From positions 46,259 to 110,258 of the forward strand of contig CAWDZB010000008.1 of NCBI GenBank assembly GCA_963806685.1: a stretch of 64,000 nucleotides of DNA, written 5' to 3'. Below the pieces are notes generated by a model, which was not told the DNA's origin, ran no database searches, and was given only the letters and a program-made list of their open reading frames with translations. A program made the position numbers and the translations under genes. Positions 26,083-34,839 of the stretch are shown here, one piece after another; position 1 is the stretch's first letter, and each line of letters starts with the position of its first letter. This stretch comes from DDH964 sp963806685 (lineage in GTDB: Bacteria > Desulfobacterota > Desulfuromonadia > Desulfuromonadales > DDH964).

Positions 26083-26406
26083 TTAGTGGTGATAACGTCC
26101 CTTGTACTCGGTGTGGGACTTGTCGGGCCCCTTGTGACAGCGAAAACAGCGCTGTTCGGTGACTTTCTGCTCCTCCACCCGTGAGGTTTCGGGGGGCGCC
26201 ATGCTCTCCGGGCGCTGCCAGGCGACGCGGCCGGTTTCGTCGTTGAGCGTCACCGGTTTGTAGGTGAGCTGCCAGTCGTAGCTGATGGGGATGGTATGGC
26301 ACTGGTCGCACCCCCCCGGCGGCGGAATGGCTGTCCAGGACCGGAACATGCTGCAGCCCCAGATGGCCACGGCCGCCACGAGGATCGCTACTACACTGCG
26401 TTTCAT
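26083..26406 (-). CDS. Small diheme c-type cytochrome, predicted lipoprotein
   Basis: 107 aa. N-terminal hydrophobic stretch (VVAILVAAVAIWGCS) ends in a possible lipobox, so the protein may be anchored to a membrane. Two heme-binding motifs, CDQCH and CFRCH, plus further histidines (HTEYKGRYHH at the end). It is probably an extracytoplasmic electron carrier; the exact partner is unknown. Its region has a good GGAGGAGCG ribosome site and a T-run terminator after it, so it is a single-gene unit. Small multiheme proteins like this abound in Geobacter-type bacteria. Confidence 0.85.
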   Translation of the reverse strand: MKRSVVAILVAAVAIWGCSMFRSWTAIPPPGGCDQCHTIPISYDWQLTYKPVTLNDETGRVAWQRPESMAPPETSRVEEQKVTEQRCFRCHKGPDKSHTEYKGRYHH

Positions 26407-26521
26407 CGCTCCTCCTCGGAAGGTTTTTCCTCCCCGGCCGGTGGTGATTCGACCACCTGCGAGGGGGAGAAATGAGGTAGAAAACTATACCACAGGCCGG
26501 CCACCCCGCCAATGGCAAACC

Positions 26522-26551
26522 TTGCTCCGCCACCGGCCCCTGTGCTATATA
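26522..26551 (+). promoter_or_regulatory. Possible promoter of the PBP1A gene
   Basis: TTGCTC, 18 bases, TATATA, ending 29 bases before the ATG at 26581. The match is moderate. Confidence 0.4.
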
Positions 26552-26580
26552 TCAGGCTTTGAACTCTGGAGTAAATCCCC

Positions 26581-29034
26581 ATGAAACTGCTTCGTTTGCT
26601 GCGTGATTCCACTCTTGCCGCGTACTTCATGAAGCTGCCCCGCCGGCTGCGCTATTGCCTCCTGGCCGGACTCGGCCTGTTTGTTCTCGGCTGCACCTCC
26701 CTGCTTGGCGCCTACCTACTGGTCGCCGGCTCTCTGCCCAAGGTCGACACCCTGGCCGATTACCGACCGCCCATTATTTCCACGGTTTACAGCGATGACG
26801 GCACAGTGATCGCCGAATTCTGCAAGGAACGGCGCATCGTCGTCCCCGTGGAGCGCATGCCCCGCCAACTTATCCAGGCCTTTGTGTCGGCCGAGGATTC
26901 CAATTTCTTCCAGCACCAGGGGATCGACCTGATCTCGATCCTGCGCGCCGCCGTGAAGAACGTCATGGCCGGCGGTATCGTCCAGGGGGGGAGCACCATC
27001 ACCCAGCAGGTCGCCAAGAGCCTGCTCCTCTCCCCGGAGAAGAAGTTCTCCCGTAAGTTCAAGGAGGCCATCCTCGCCTGGCGCATGGAGAAAACCCTCT
27101 CCAAGGACGACATCCTCTACCTCTACCTCAACCAGATCTACCTCGGCCATGGCGCCTACGGAGTGGAGGCGGCCGCCGAGAATTATTTCGCCAAGAATGT
27201 CGAGGACTTGACCCTTGCCGAGTGCGCCATGCTCGCCGGCCTCCCCCAGGCTCCCAGCCGCTACTCCCCCTACCAGCACTTCGCCAGGGCCAAGGAGCGG
27301 CAGAAGTACGTCCTCGGGCGGATGGTCGTCGAAGGCTACATCACCCCGCTGCAGGCGCAGATGGCCGAGGCCCAGGAACTGACCATCCACCCCCGGGTCA
27401 ACACGCACATTGCCGAGGCCGCCTACTTCACCGAGCAGGTCCGCCGCTACCTCGAGCAACACTACGGCGAGACGCGCCTTTACACCGCCGGCCTGAAGAT
27501 CCATACCAGCATGAACCTGGCGATGCAGGAGGCAGCCCAGCGAGCGGTCCAGGAGAACCTGCGCAATCACGACAAGCGCCAGGGTTACCGGGGACCCCCA
27601 GAGGTCCTCGATGCCGCCGGGGAGACGGCCTTTGTGGCGACCGAGCAGCAGGAACTGGAACGCCAGCCGCTGGCGGTGGGGGATTACCGGGACGCCGTGG
27701 TGACCGGCCACAGCAAAAAGGCCCTGCTGGTCAAAATCGGCTCTCTCAGTGGCGAAATCGACCTCGACTCCTGCCGTTGGGCCGGGCCGCCGGTAGTGGT
27801 CCCCCGGAACCAGCCGGGGCGCGGCAACGTCAAAGGCGGCCACTCCCGGCTGCCGATCGGCTCCAAGATCGAGGTCAAGATCCTCGCCATCCCCGAGAAG
27901 GGGCCCCTGCAGCTCGCTCTCGACGAAGAGCCGGAGGCCCAGGGGGCGATGCTCGCCCTCGATCCCCAAAACGGTCAGATCAAAGCCATGGTCGGCGGCT
28001 ACGATTTCACCCAGAGCCAGTTCAACCGGGTCCTCCAGGCCCATCGCCTCCCTGGGTCGGCAATCAAGCCGATCATCTACGCCGCGGCTCTCGACAAGGG
28101 CTATACCCCGGCGACAGTGATCCTCGACACCCCGGTGATCTTCAAGGAAACCACCAAATCGGGCCAAGAGGTCGAGTGGAAGCCGAAGAATTACGAAAAT
28201 GAATTCACCGGGGCGATGACCGTTCGTACCGCACTGACCCATTCGGCGAACATCATCACCATCAAGATCCTCCAGGACATCGGCGTCGACTACGCCGCCA
28301 ACTATGCCCGCAAGCTGGGGATCGAGTCCCCCATCGCCCGCGACCTGACTCTGGCGCTCGGCTCCTCGGCACTGACCCCGTTGGAACTGGCAACCGCCTA
28401 TTCGGTCTTCGCCAGCGGCGGTGTCCGCCATACCCCCACCTACATCACCCGGATCCTCGACCATGACGGCCGGGTCCTCGAATCGACCGACCCCGGCGAT
28501 TTCCCCGGCGGCCTCGGTCCCGACCAGCAACTGATCCGGCAGAGCGCCGAGCGGGTCATCTCCCCGGAGACCGCCTACCTGGTCACCAACCTGATGGAGA
28601 GCGTGGTGCGCAACGGCACTGGCTGGCGGGCCAAGGCTCTGGGGCGACCGGTGGCCGGCAAGACCGGGACCACCAACGATCTCAAGGACGCCTGGTTCGG
28701 TGGCTTCGTCCCGCAGCTGGTGGCGGTCTCCTGGGTCGGCTACGACCAGGAGCGCCCCCTGGGCCACCAGGAGACCGGCAGCCGCGCCGCGGCGCCGGCC
28801 TGGGTGGCATTCATGAAAGAAGCGGTCAAGGGACTGCCGCCGAAGGAGTTCCCGGTACCGGACGACATCCAGTTCCGCCCGGTCGACCCCGCTACCGGCC
28901 TGCTGGCCATGGAGGATACCCCCGACGTTACCATCGAGGCCTTCGCTCCCGGCACCGCGCCGACCCGCTACGCCATCGACGAGAAGAAACCCAAGGCCCG
29001 CGATTTCTTCCGCCTTGACCTTGAAGACCAGTGA
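26581..29034 (+). CDS. mrcA: Penicillin-binding protein 1A (glycosyltransferase/transpeptidase)
   Basis: 817 aa. A short cytoplasmic tail and membrane helix (LLAGLGLFVLGCTSLLGAYLL) are followed by a GT51 domain with EDSNFFQHQGID (catalytic Glu) and GGSTITQQVAKSLLL. An OB-like insertion follows, then the transpeptidase domain with the SxxK site in PGSAIKP, SAN in THSANIITIK and KTG in VAGKTGTTND. It polymerises and crosslinks peptidoglycan at the outer face of the inner membrane. Length and architecture match PBP1A of proteobacteria. Monocistronic, ending in a clear terminator. Confidence 0.95.
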   Translation: MKLLRLLRDSTLAAYFMKLPRRLRYCLLAGLGLFVLGCTSLLGAYLLVAGSLPKVDTLADYRPPIISTVYSDDGTVIAEFCKERRIVVPVERMPRQLIQAFVSAEDSNFFQHQGIDLISILRAAVKNVMAGGIVQGGSTITQQVAKSLLLSPEKKFSRKFKEAILAWRMEKTLSKDDILYLYLNQIYLGHGAYGVEAAAENYFAKNVEDLTLAECAMLAGLPQAPSRYSPYQHFARAKERQKYVLGRMVVEGYITPLQAQMAEAQELTIHPRVNTHIAEAAYFTEQVRRYLEQHYGETRLYTAGLKIHTSMNLAMQEAAQRAVQENLRNHDKRQGYRGPPEVLDAAGETAFVATEQQELERQPLAVGDYRDAVVTGHSKKALLVKIGSLSGEIDLDSCRWAGPPVVVPRNQPGRGNVKGGHSRLPIGSKIEVKILAIPEKGPLQLALDEEPEAQGAMLALDPQNGQIKAMVGGYDFTQSQFNRVLQAHRLPGSAIKPIIYAAALDKGYTPATVILDTPVIFKETTKSGQEVEWKPKNYENEFTGAMTVRTALTHSANIITIKILQDIGVDYAANYARKLGIESPIARDLTLALGSSALTPLELATAYSVFASGGVRHTPTYITRILDHDGRVLESTDPGDFPGGLGPDQQLIRQSAERVISPETAYLVTNLMESVVRNGTGWRAKALGRPVAGKTGTTNDLKDAWFGGFVPQLVAVSWVGYDQERPLGHQETGSRAAAPAWVAFMKEAVKGLPPKEFPVPDDIQFRPVDPATGLLAMEDTPDVTIEAFAPGTAPTRYAIDEKKPKARDFFRLDLEDQ

Positions 29035-29056
29035 TAGCCCCAACCAATCCCAATGC

Positions 29057-29096
29057 AGCGGGGCTCGCAGACCATGTCCGCGAGCCCCGCTTTTTT
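29057..29096 (+). terminator. Rho-independent terminator after mrcA
   Basis: Perfect 12-bp stem (29057-29068 with 29080-29091), followed by T6. Starts about 20 bases after the mrcA stop and also separates it from the convergent nth. Confidence 0.9.
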
Positions 29097-29113
29097 CCGG
29101 ATCCCAAGTTGCG

Positions 29114-29776
29114 CTAACGCGAGCGCGTCACCCCCTGGCGCGGACAGAGCTCCAGCAGCGGACACTGGCTGCAGAGCGGGGTCGGCGCCTTGCACAGCGC
29201 CCGGCCGTGATGGATCAGCAGATGCCCGGCCTGGGTCCATTCTTCCTTCGGCAGCAGCGCACACAGGTCCTTTTCGATCTTCTCCGGGTCGCTCTGCTCG
29301 GTCCAGCCGAGACGGTAGGCGAGGCGCTTGACGTGGGTGTCGACCACCATACCGGGGATGCCGAAGGCATTGCCGAGAACGACGTTGGCGGTCTTGCGCC
29401 CGACCCCGGGCAGGGCGGTCAACGCCGCCAGGCCGGCCGGTACCTCGCCACCATGCCTTGCGACCAGCGCCGCCGCGCAGCCGAGCAGGCTCTTGGCCTT
29501 GTTGCGGAAGAAGCCCGTGGAGCGGATCAGCTCCTCCAGCTCCTCCAGCTCCGCGGGCTCGGCGGCGGCCAGCGCCGCCGGAGCCGGGTAGCGGCGGAAC
29601 AGTTCCGGCGTCACCATGTTCACCCGCACGTCGGTGCACTGGGCGGAGAGGATGGTGGCCACCAGCAGCTCCCAGGGGTTGTTGAAATTCAGGGCACACT
29701 CGGCAGCCGGATAGGTCCGGGCGAGGATGGCCAGCACCTGCGCGGCCCGCTCCCGACAATCCCTGGTGAGCTTCAT
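29114..29776 (-). CDS. nth: Endonuclease III (DNA glycosylase/AP lyase)
   Basis: 220 aa. Helix-hairpin-helix LPGVGRKTANVVLG, catalytic aspartate in VVDTHVKRLAYRLG, catalytic lysine region LSAQCTDVRVN, and the C-terminal [4Fe-4S] pattern C-x6-C-x2-C-x5-C (CKAPTPLCSQCPLLELC). It removes oxidised pyrimidines in base excision repair. The frame is longer upstream, but the ATG at 29776 has AAGGAGAGGGG and overlaps the polX stop by four bases (ATGA). Co-expression of two repair enzymes is likely. Confidence 0.95.
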   Translation of the reverse strand: MKLTRDCRERAAQVLAILARTYPAAECALNFNNPWELLVATILSAQCTDVRVNMVTPELFRRYPAPAALAAAEPAELEELEELIRSTGFFRNKAKSLLGCAAALVARHGGEVPAGLAALTALPGVGRKTANVVLGNAFGIPGMVVDTHVKRLAYRLGWTEQSDPEKIEKDLCALLPKEEWTQAGHLLIHHGRALCKAPTPLCSQCPLLELCPRQGVTRSR

Positions 29777-31497
29777 CCCCTCTCCTTTCGGCGCTGGAAC
29801 CACTGCGCCACCCAATCGGCGCTCCGGGTGTTGAAGACATCGTCCTTTTCCAGCCACCCCTTGCGGGCGCAGCCAACGCCGTAGACGACGTCGTCGAGCC
29901 CCGCCACCGCGTGGGCATCCGGGTTGATCGCCACCTGCCCGCCGGCCTTCTTGATGCCGCGCAGCTGCCGCCAGTCGACATCGAGGCGGTGGGGATTGGC
30001 ATTGAGCTCGAGAATCACCCCGGCCTCGATAGCGGCGGCGATCACCGCCTCGGCGTCCAGCTGGTAACCGTCCCGGGCCAGCAGCAGGCGCCCGGTCAGG
30101 TGGCCGAGCATGGTGGTGTGGGGGTTGGCGACCGCCCGCAGCAGGCGCTCGGTCTGTTCCTGGCGGCCGAGCTTGAAGCGGGAGTGGATCGAGGCGATGA
30201 CGAAGTCGAAGCCGGCCAACACCTCGTCGGGGTAATCGAGGCTGCCGTCGGCGAGGATATCCGCCTCGATCCCCTTGAAAATCCTGAAATCCTCCAGTTC
30301 GGTGTTGAGGTGATCGATTTCCTGCCACTGGGCCTCGACCCGGGCAACATCGAGACCATGGGCATAGGCAGCACTGCGGCTGTGGTCGCAGATGCCGAGA
30401 TAGCGCCAGCCCCGTTGGCGGGCTGCGGCCACCAGTTCGCCGAGGGTGGCGCTGCCGTCGCTGGCGATGGTGTGAACGTGGAACACCCCCTGCAGATCGC
30501 TGGCCTCGACCAGGGTCGGCAGCCGCCCCTGCTCCGCCGCCTCCATATCGCCGGTCGCCTCGCGCAGTTCCGGCGGAATCCACTCCAGCCCCAGGATCCG
30601 GTAAAGCTCCTCCTCGCTCCCCGCAGCCAGTCGTTCCCCGTCCCGGAAAATTCCGTATTCGTTGAGCTTCAGACCGCGCTTGCGGGCCCTGGCGCGCAGT
30701 TCGGTATTGTGCTCCCGGCTGCCGGTAAAGTGGAGCAGGGCGCTGGCCAGTTCGCCGGGAGCCACGCAGCGCAGGTCGACCTGCAGGCCACTCTCCAGCA
30801 GCAGAGAACTCTTGGCCGGACCATGGGCAATCACCTCGACTACCCCCGGCAGTTCGATGAAGCGCTGCATCACCCGCCCCGGCTTGCCGCTGCTCGCCAC
30901 CAGATCGATATCTTTGACCGTTTCCCGCCGGCGGCGCAGGCTTCCGGCGACCAGGACCTCCCCCGTCTCCGGGAAAGCTGCAACGGCTTCCTGCAGCCGG
31001 TCGGCCGCCGGGACCGCCGTGGAGAGGAGGAAACGCCCCTGGAAACGGCGCAGCCGGGCGATCCCCTCCAGCAGGCTCTGCTGGCTGCGGCGCCCGAAAC
31101 CTTCGAGATCGACCAGGCGGTTTTCCTGGCAGGCGTATTCGAGCTCCCCGATCGACTCGATGCCCAGTTCGTCATAGAGGAGCTTGAGTTTTTTGGGACC
31201 GAGGCCGGGAATCTGCAGCAGGTCGAGAAATCCCGGCGGAAAGTGCGCCAGCAGTTCCCGGTGCAGGGGGAGGCGTCCCTCCCGCACCAGGGCTTCGATC
31301 TGCCCGGCGAGGCTGCTGCCGATCCCCTTGATCCCCTGCAGATTGCCCGTTTCGACGACCTCGTCCAGGGGGTCCTGAAGGGTCAATACGGTGCGGGCAG
31401 CATTATGATAGGCGCGGCACTTGAAGGGATTTTCCCCGTGCAGCTCGAGCAGGGTGGCCACCTCCTCGAGAATCCGTGCTGCCGTCCGTTTATCCAC
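29773..31497 (-). CDS. polX: DNA polymerase/3'-5' exonuclease PolX
   Basis: 574 aa, the usual PolX size. The N-terminal part has the helix-hairpin-helix domains (GNLQGIKGIGSSLAGQIEAL; LLQIPGLGPKKLKLLYDELG). The polymerase palm has VAGSLRRRRETVKDIDLV with the metal aspartates. The C-terminal PHP domain has VFHVHTIASDGSATL and GICDHSRSA. It fills gaps in base excision repair. The frame has GTG codons at 31518, 31506 and 31497; the last fits homologues that start near VDKRTAARILEEV, though none has a clear ribosome site. The start overlaps a DnaA-box-like element. Confidence 0.92.
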   Translation of the reverse strand: MDKRTAARILEEVATLLELHGENPFKCRAYHNAARTVLTLQDPLDEVVETGNLQGIKGIGSSLAGQIEALVREGRLPLHRELLAHFPPGFLDLLQIPGLGPKKLKLLYDELGIESIGELEYACQENRLVDLEGFGRRSQQSLLEGIARLRRFQGRFLLSTAVPAADRLQEAVAAFPETGEVLVAGSLRRRRETVKDIDLVASSGKPGRVMQRFIELPGVVEVIAHGPAKSSLLLESGLQVDLRCVAPGELASALLHFTGSREHNTELRARARKRGLKLNEYGIFRDGERLAAGSEEELYRILGLEWIPPELREATGDMEAAEQGRLPTLVEASDLQGVFHVHTIASDGSATLGELVAAARQRGWRYLGICDHSRSAAYAHGLDVARVEAQWQEIDHLNTELEDFRIFKGIEADILADGSLDYPDEVLAGFDFVIASIHSRFKLGRQEQTERLLRAVANPHTTMLGHLTGRLLLARDGYQLDAEAVIAAAIEAGVILELNANPHRLDVDWRQLRGIKKAGGQVAINPDAHAVAGLDDVVYGVGCARKGWLEKDDVFNTRSADWVAQWFQRRKERG

Positions 31498-31520
31498 CTT
31501 TTCCACAGACTTGTCCACAG
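31489..31520. repeat. Triple DnaA-box-like element at the start of polX
   Basis: TTTATCCACC, TTTTCCACAG and TTGTCCACA in a row. On the minus strand GTGGA words are 12 and 9 bases apart, as in the copy at 23048-23078, which differs at only a few positions. It covers all three candidate GTG start codons of polX. Confidence 0.55.
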
Positions 31521-31526
31521 GGGTTG

Positions 31527-32258
31527 TCAGCCGGGGGCGATTTCCATCCGTCCGGGCTTGAGGTTTTCGACCCGCAGGTAACGGCGCGGATCGATGATCT
31601 GGACGGTGAGGACCAGGGGGAGATGGCTGGAGGCCAGCCGGGCCTGGGAGTTGTGAAGGATCGTCGCCTCCAGGACCCGCACCGTACCCAGCAGGTAGGC
31701 GCGGTCGCGTCCGGCCAACGGCAGTCGCGCCGGATAGGTGCCGCGCCAGAGGGGTCGTCGCACCCTGCGCAGCATCATGGCGAGGTCGAAATTGCCGGCC
31801 CCCCACCAAAAGTCCCCGAAATCACCGAGGATCAGGCAGGGGCAGCCGAGCGAACTGCTGGCCAGCAGTTCCGGCCCGAGCAGCCGAGTTATCTGCTGGC
31901 GGCGCTGCGCCGGGGTGCTGGAGAGGTGGAGATTGAAAAGATGCAGGCGTTTGCCGCTGATGTCGGCATCGGCCCGCAGGCAGCGGCTGCCGCCGATATC
32001 GTAGCTTCGAAGCCCGGAGATCGGGTAGTAGGAGAGAAATGCGAGACTAGGCCAGTTCGGGTCGGCAGCGGCGCGCATACCGAGACGGCGGGCCAGCAAC
32101 TCGAGCTGCCCGCCATCCTCGGCGGGGTCGAGATCCTGGAGAGCGACGATGTCCGGGGCACCGTCGGCAATGACGTCGAAAATCCGTTCCGGATCGACCC
32201 GGCCGTCACCGCCACGGCAACTGCGGACGTTGTAGGTCATGATGCGGAAGGTCGCCAT
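31527..32258 (-). CDS. Endonuclease/exonuclease/phosphatase family protein
   Basis: 243 aa. Starts IMTYNVRSCRGGDGRVDPERI, then DIVALQDLD (in place of the common DIVALQEV), a mid-region LHLFNLHLSS with a catalytic-type histidine, and CLILGDFGDFWWG (family D-x-N usually; here DFGD). These are metal-dependent phosphodiesterase or nuclease folds. The changed residues (E to D, N to G) suggest altered or lost activity in part of the active site. Located between a cyclophilin and polX, same strand. Substrate unknown. Confidence 0.75.
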   Translation of the reverse strand: MATFRIMTYNVRSCRGGDGRVDPERIFDVIADGAPDIVALQDLDPAEDGGQLELLARRLGMRAAADPNWPSLAFLSYYPISGLRSYDIGGSRCLRADADISGKRLHLFNLHLSSTPAQRRQQITRLLGPELLASSSLGCPCLILGDFGDFWWGAGNFDLAMMLRRVRRPLWRGTYPARLPLAGRDRAYLLGTVRVLEATILHNSQARLASSHLPLVLTVQIIDPRRYLRVENLKPGRMEIAPG

Positions 32259-32305
32259 TCGCGCCCCCTTGGCCGGCTTGCTGCCCCGCAGAAATCCGGT
32301 CCGGG

Positions 32306-32869
32306 TCAGGGTTGCAGGCGCTCCACCGTCAGGATCGTCACCGGCTTAACCGGGAGATTCTGGAACATCGCACCTGTCGCCCGGGTCTGGACCTTGGCGA
32401 TACGGTCGACGACATCCATGCCGGCGGTCACCCGACCGAACACCGCATAGCCGAAACTCCGGGAGGACTCGCCGGCGTGGTCGAGGAAATCATTGTCTTT
32501 GAGGTTGATAAAGAACTGGTTGGTCGCCGAATCGACGACCGAGGTGCGGGCCATGGCGATGGTGCCGCGAAGGTTCTTCAGGCCGTTGCCGGCCTCGTTT
32601 TTGATCGGCGCCTGGCTCGGCCGGCGTTGGAGGTTCTCATCGAAGCCCCCCCCCTGGATCATGAAGCCGTCGATCACGCGGTGAAATATCGTTCCAGCAT
32701 AGGCCCCGGAATCAACATAGGCAAGAAAGTTCTTGACCGTGATCGGTGCCTTGGCGGCGTCAAGCGCGATGGTGATGTTGCCGAGACTGGTTTTCATCAC
32801 CACGCTGGGCCCAGCCCAGGCCGGAGCGGCAAGCAGCACCAATAAAGCGATCAGCAGCAGGCGTTTCAT
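32306..32869 (-). CDS. Peptidyl-prolyl isomerase, cyclophilin type, exported
   Basis: 187 aa. Cleavable signal (LLLIALLVLLAAPAWA), then the cyclophilin core: VKNFLAYVDSGAYAGTIFHRVIDGFMIQGGGF, GTIAMARTSVVDSATNQFFINL, and AVFGRVTAGMDVVDRI (motifs quoted in overlapping parts). It speeds proline isomerisation in the periplasm, like PpiA. An ATG nine bases upstream opens the frame but abuts the GAAGGAG site; the ATG at 32869 has the right distance. Confidence 0.92.
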   Translation of the reverse strand: MKRLLLIALLVLLAAPAWAGPSVVMKTSLGNITIALDAAKAPITVKNFLAYVDSGAYAGTIFHRVIDGFMIQGGGFDENLQRRPSQAPIKNEAGNGLKNLRGTIAMARTSVVDSATNQFFINLKDNDFLDHAGESSRSFGYAVFGRVTAGMDVVDRIAKVQTRATGAMFQNLPVKPVTILTVERLQP

Positions 32870-32908
32870 CTGTGACATCTCCTTCCAGCGCCCTCTTGGA
32901 GAGGCGCC

Positions 32909-33940
32909 TCAGACCCCTTCCGGCTTGAGTTCGCGCAGCATCAGGTCGCTGACCGCCTGCCGCGGGCTCTTGGCCTGGTAGAGGATGCGGTACATCTGGG
33001 CGGTGATCGGTACCTCGACACCGAGCTTTTTGGCCAACTGGTAGGCCGAGAGGGTGGTCTTGACCCCCTCGGCGACCATCGTCATGCCGGCGAGAATCTC
33101 CTCGAGGCTCCGCCCCCGGCCGAGTTCCACACCGACGCTGCGGTTGCGGGAGAGCTCGCCGGTGCAGGTCAACACCAGGTCCCCCATGCCGGCCAGGCCG
33201 GCAAAGGTTGCCGACTGGGCACCAAGGGCGAGGCCAAGCCGGGTCATTTCCGCCAGCCCCCGCGTGATCAGGGCAGCCCGGGTGTTGTGGCCGAAGCCCA
33301 GGCCGTCCGAAACCCCGGCAGCGAGAGCGATGACATTCTTCAGTGCCCCGCCGAGTTCGACGCCGATCACGTCGTCGTTGCTATAGACACGAAACGCCGC
33401 GGTGCTGAAGATCTCCTGAGTCGCCCGGGCCACGGCCGGGTTGGCGGCGGCGATGGCCACCGCGGTAGGCATTTCGGCCGCCACCTCCCGGGCGAAGGAA
33501 GGCCCGGAGAGAAAGGCGAGACGCTCGGCAAAGGGCGCCGGCAATACCTCGGCCAGCACCTCCGACATCAGCTGCAGGGTCTCGTTTTCGATTCCCTTGG
33601 CGGCCGAAACGATCAGCGTGCCGGGGGCGATATGCGCCGCCGCCTGGCTCACGACCTGGCGCATCACCTGGGAGGGGGGAACCAGCAGCAGCAGGTCCTT
33701 GCCGGCGGCGACCTCAGCGAGATCATTGGAAAAGGCCAGATTTCCGGCGAGCTGAAAACCGGGCAGGAAAATATCGTTTTCCCGGGTCCGGCCCATGCGC
33801 TCCACCAGCTCCGCCTCGTAGGCCCAGAGGGTGACGCTGTAGTGTTTCTTCGCCAGCAGGTCGGCCAGGGTCGTTCCCCAGCTGCCGGCGCCGACAACGC
33901 CGATCTTCAACTCCCCGGGGTTCACTGCCTCGTTCCTCAC
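32909..33940 (-). CDS. gpsA: Glycerol-3-phosphate dehydrogenase [NAD(P)+]
   Basis: 343 aa. N-terminal Rossmann motif GVVGAGSWGTTLADLLA, later SAAKGIE, FLSGPSFAREV, and the C-terminal catalytic region GVELGGALKNVIALAAG with its lysine. It makes sn-glycerol 3-phosphate for phospholipids. The frame starts at TTG 33961; I chose the GTG at 33940, six bases after AAGGAG. It follows the TPR gene with a short gap. Confidence 0.94.
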   Translation of the reverse strand: MRNEAVNPGELKIGVVGAGSWGTTLADLLAKKHYSVTLWAYEAELVERMGRTRENDIFLPGFQLAGNLAFSNDLAEVAAGKDLLLLVPPSQVMRQVVSQAAAHIAPGTLIVSAAKGIENETLQLMSEVLAEVLPAPFAERLAFLSGPSFAREVAAEMPTAVAIAAANPAVARATQEIFSTAAFRVYSNDDVIGVELGGALKNVIALAAGVSDGLGFGHNTRAALITRGLAEMTRLGLALGAQSATFAGLAGMGDLVLTCTGELSRNRSVGVELGRGRSLEEILAGMTMVAEGVKTTLSAYQLAKKLGVEVPITAQMYRILYQAKSPRQAVSDLMLRELKPEGV

Positions 33941-33957
33941 ATGCGACTCCTTAGGGC

Positions 33958-34839
33958 TCAAATCGCCTTTTTCTTCTTGCGGATCCGCTCCTGCACCTGG
34001 GCGATGCGCTGTTCCAGAATTTCCGTATTCGGATAGACTCCCCGCAGATCCTTGAGCACCTTCAGTGCATCGACCAGGTGTTCGCCCTCCTCCAGAGCTC
34101 CGGCCAGACCGAAACGGGCCTCGAGGGCGAAGGGATCCTTCGGCCAGTTATGGATCACCTCCCGGAAGGCGGCCTCGGCGGCCTTCAAATCCCCATCGAG
34201 AAGATAAGCGGTGGCGATGCGATAGTGCACCTGGGGGACCAGCGGGCTCTGCGGCCAGTTCTTGAGCAGGCTTTCGAACTCGATACGGGCTTGTTCGAAG
34301 TTGTTGAGGCGAAAGTAGCAATCGGCCAGTTCGTACTGGACGCGGTCCCCGTCGGCGACCCCATCGTCGAGAATCTTCTGGTAGGCGACCACCGCCCGGG
34401 AATAGTCGCGCAGGCGATATTTGTAGATTTCGGCAATTTGACGGCGGGCGCTATGGGCCGCCTTGCTGTCGGGGAAGTCCTTTTCCACCAGCAGATAGGT
34501 CAGCAGGGCTTCCGGGTAGCGCTGCTGATAGAGATTGAGAACCTCACCGGCCTCGAACAGGGCCTGGGGCGCCAGGTGATAGTTCGGATGGCGGTGGTAG
34601 ATGGCCTCGAAGACGTCGACTGCCCCCTGGTAGTTCCCCTCCTCCACCCGCTCCTGCCCCCGCTGGAAATCGGCCTCCAGCAGGTTGTCCAGATTGTACC
34701 GATAAAACGCCCCCCCGGCAAACAGCAGGATCAGCAGGATCAGACTGCCGGTGACCAGCAGCCGGGAGCGCTTAGAGTTCTTCCTCCGTCTCTTCAGCTC
34801 CTCCCGCAAAAGCTTCTTCTGCAGCTTCCGGATCTCCAT
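33958..34839 (-). CDS. Membrane-anchored TPR protein
   Basis: 293 aa. A very basic N-terminus (RKLQKKLLREELKRRRKNSKRSR) precedes a membrane helix (LLVTGSLILLILLFAGGAFY). Tetratricopeptide repeats fill the rest, for example GQERVEEGNYQGAVDVFEAIYHRHP, YRIATAYLLDGDLKAAEAAFREVIHNWP. Repeat number is about six. Function unknown; probably a periplasmic scaffold. The start (ATG at 34839 or 34848) lies inside the gyrA 3' end by about 70 bases. This unusual overlap may mean translational coupling. Confidence 0.7.
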   Translation of the reverse strand: MEIRKLQKKLLREELKRRRKNSKRSRLLVTGSLILLILLFAGGAFYRYNLDNLLEADFQRGQERVEEGNYQGAVDVFEAIYHRHPNYHLAPQALFEAGEVLNLYQQRYPEALLTYLLVEKDFPDSKAAHSARRQIAEIYKYRLRDYSRAVVAYQKILDDGVADGDRVQYELADCYFRLNNFEQARIEFESLLKNWPQSPLVPQVHYRIATAYLLDGDLKAAEAAFREVIHNWPKDPFALEARFGLAGALEEGEHLVDALKVLKDLRGVYPNTEILEQRIAQVQERIRKKKKAI

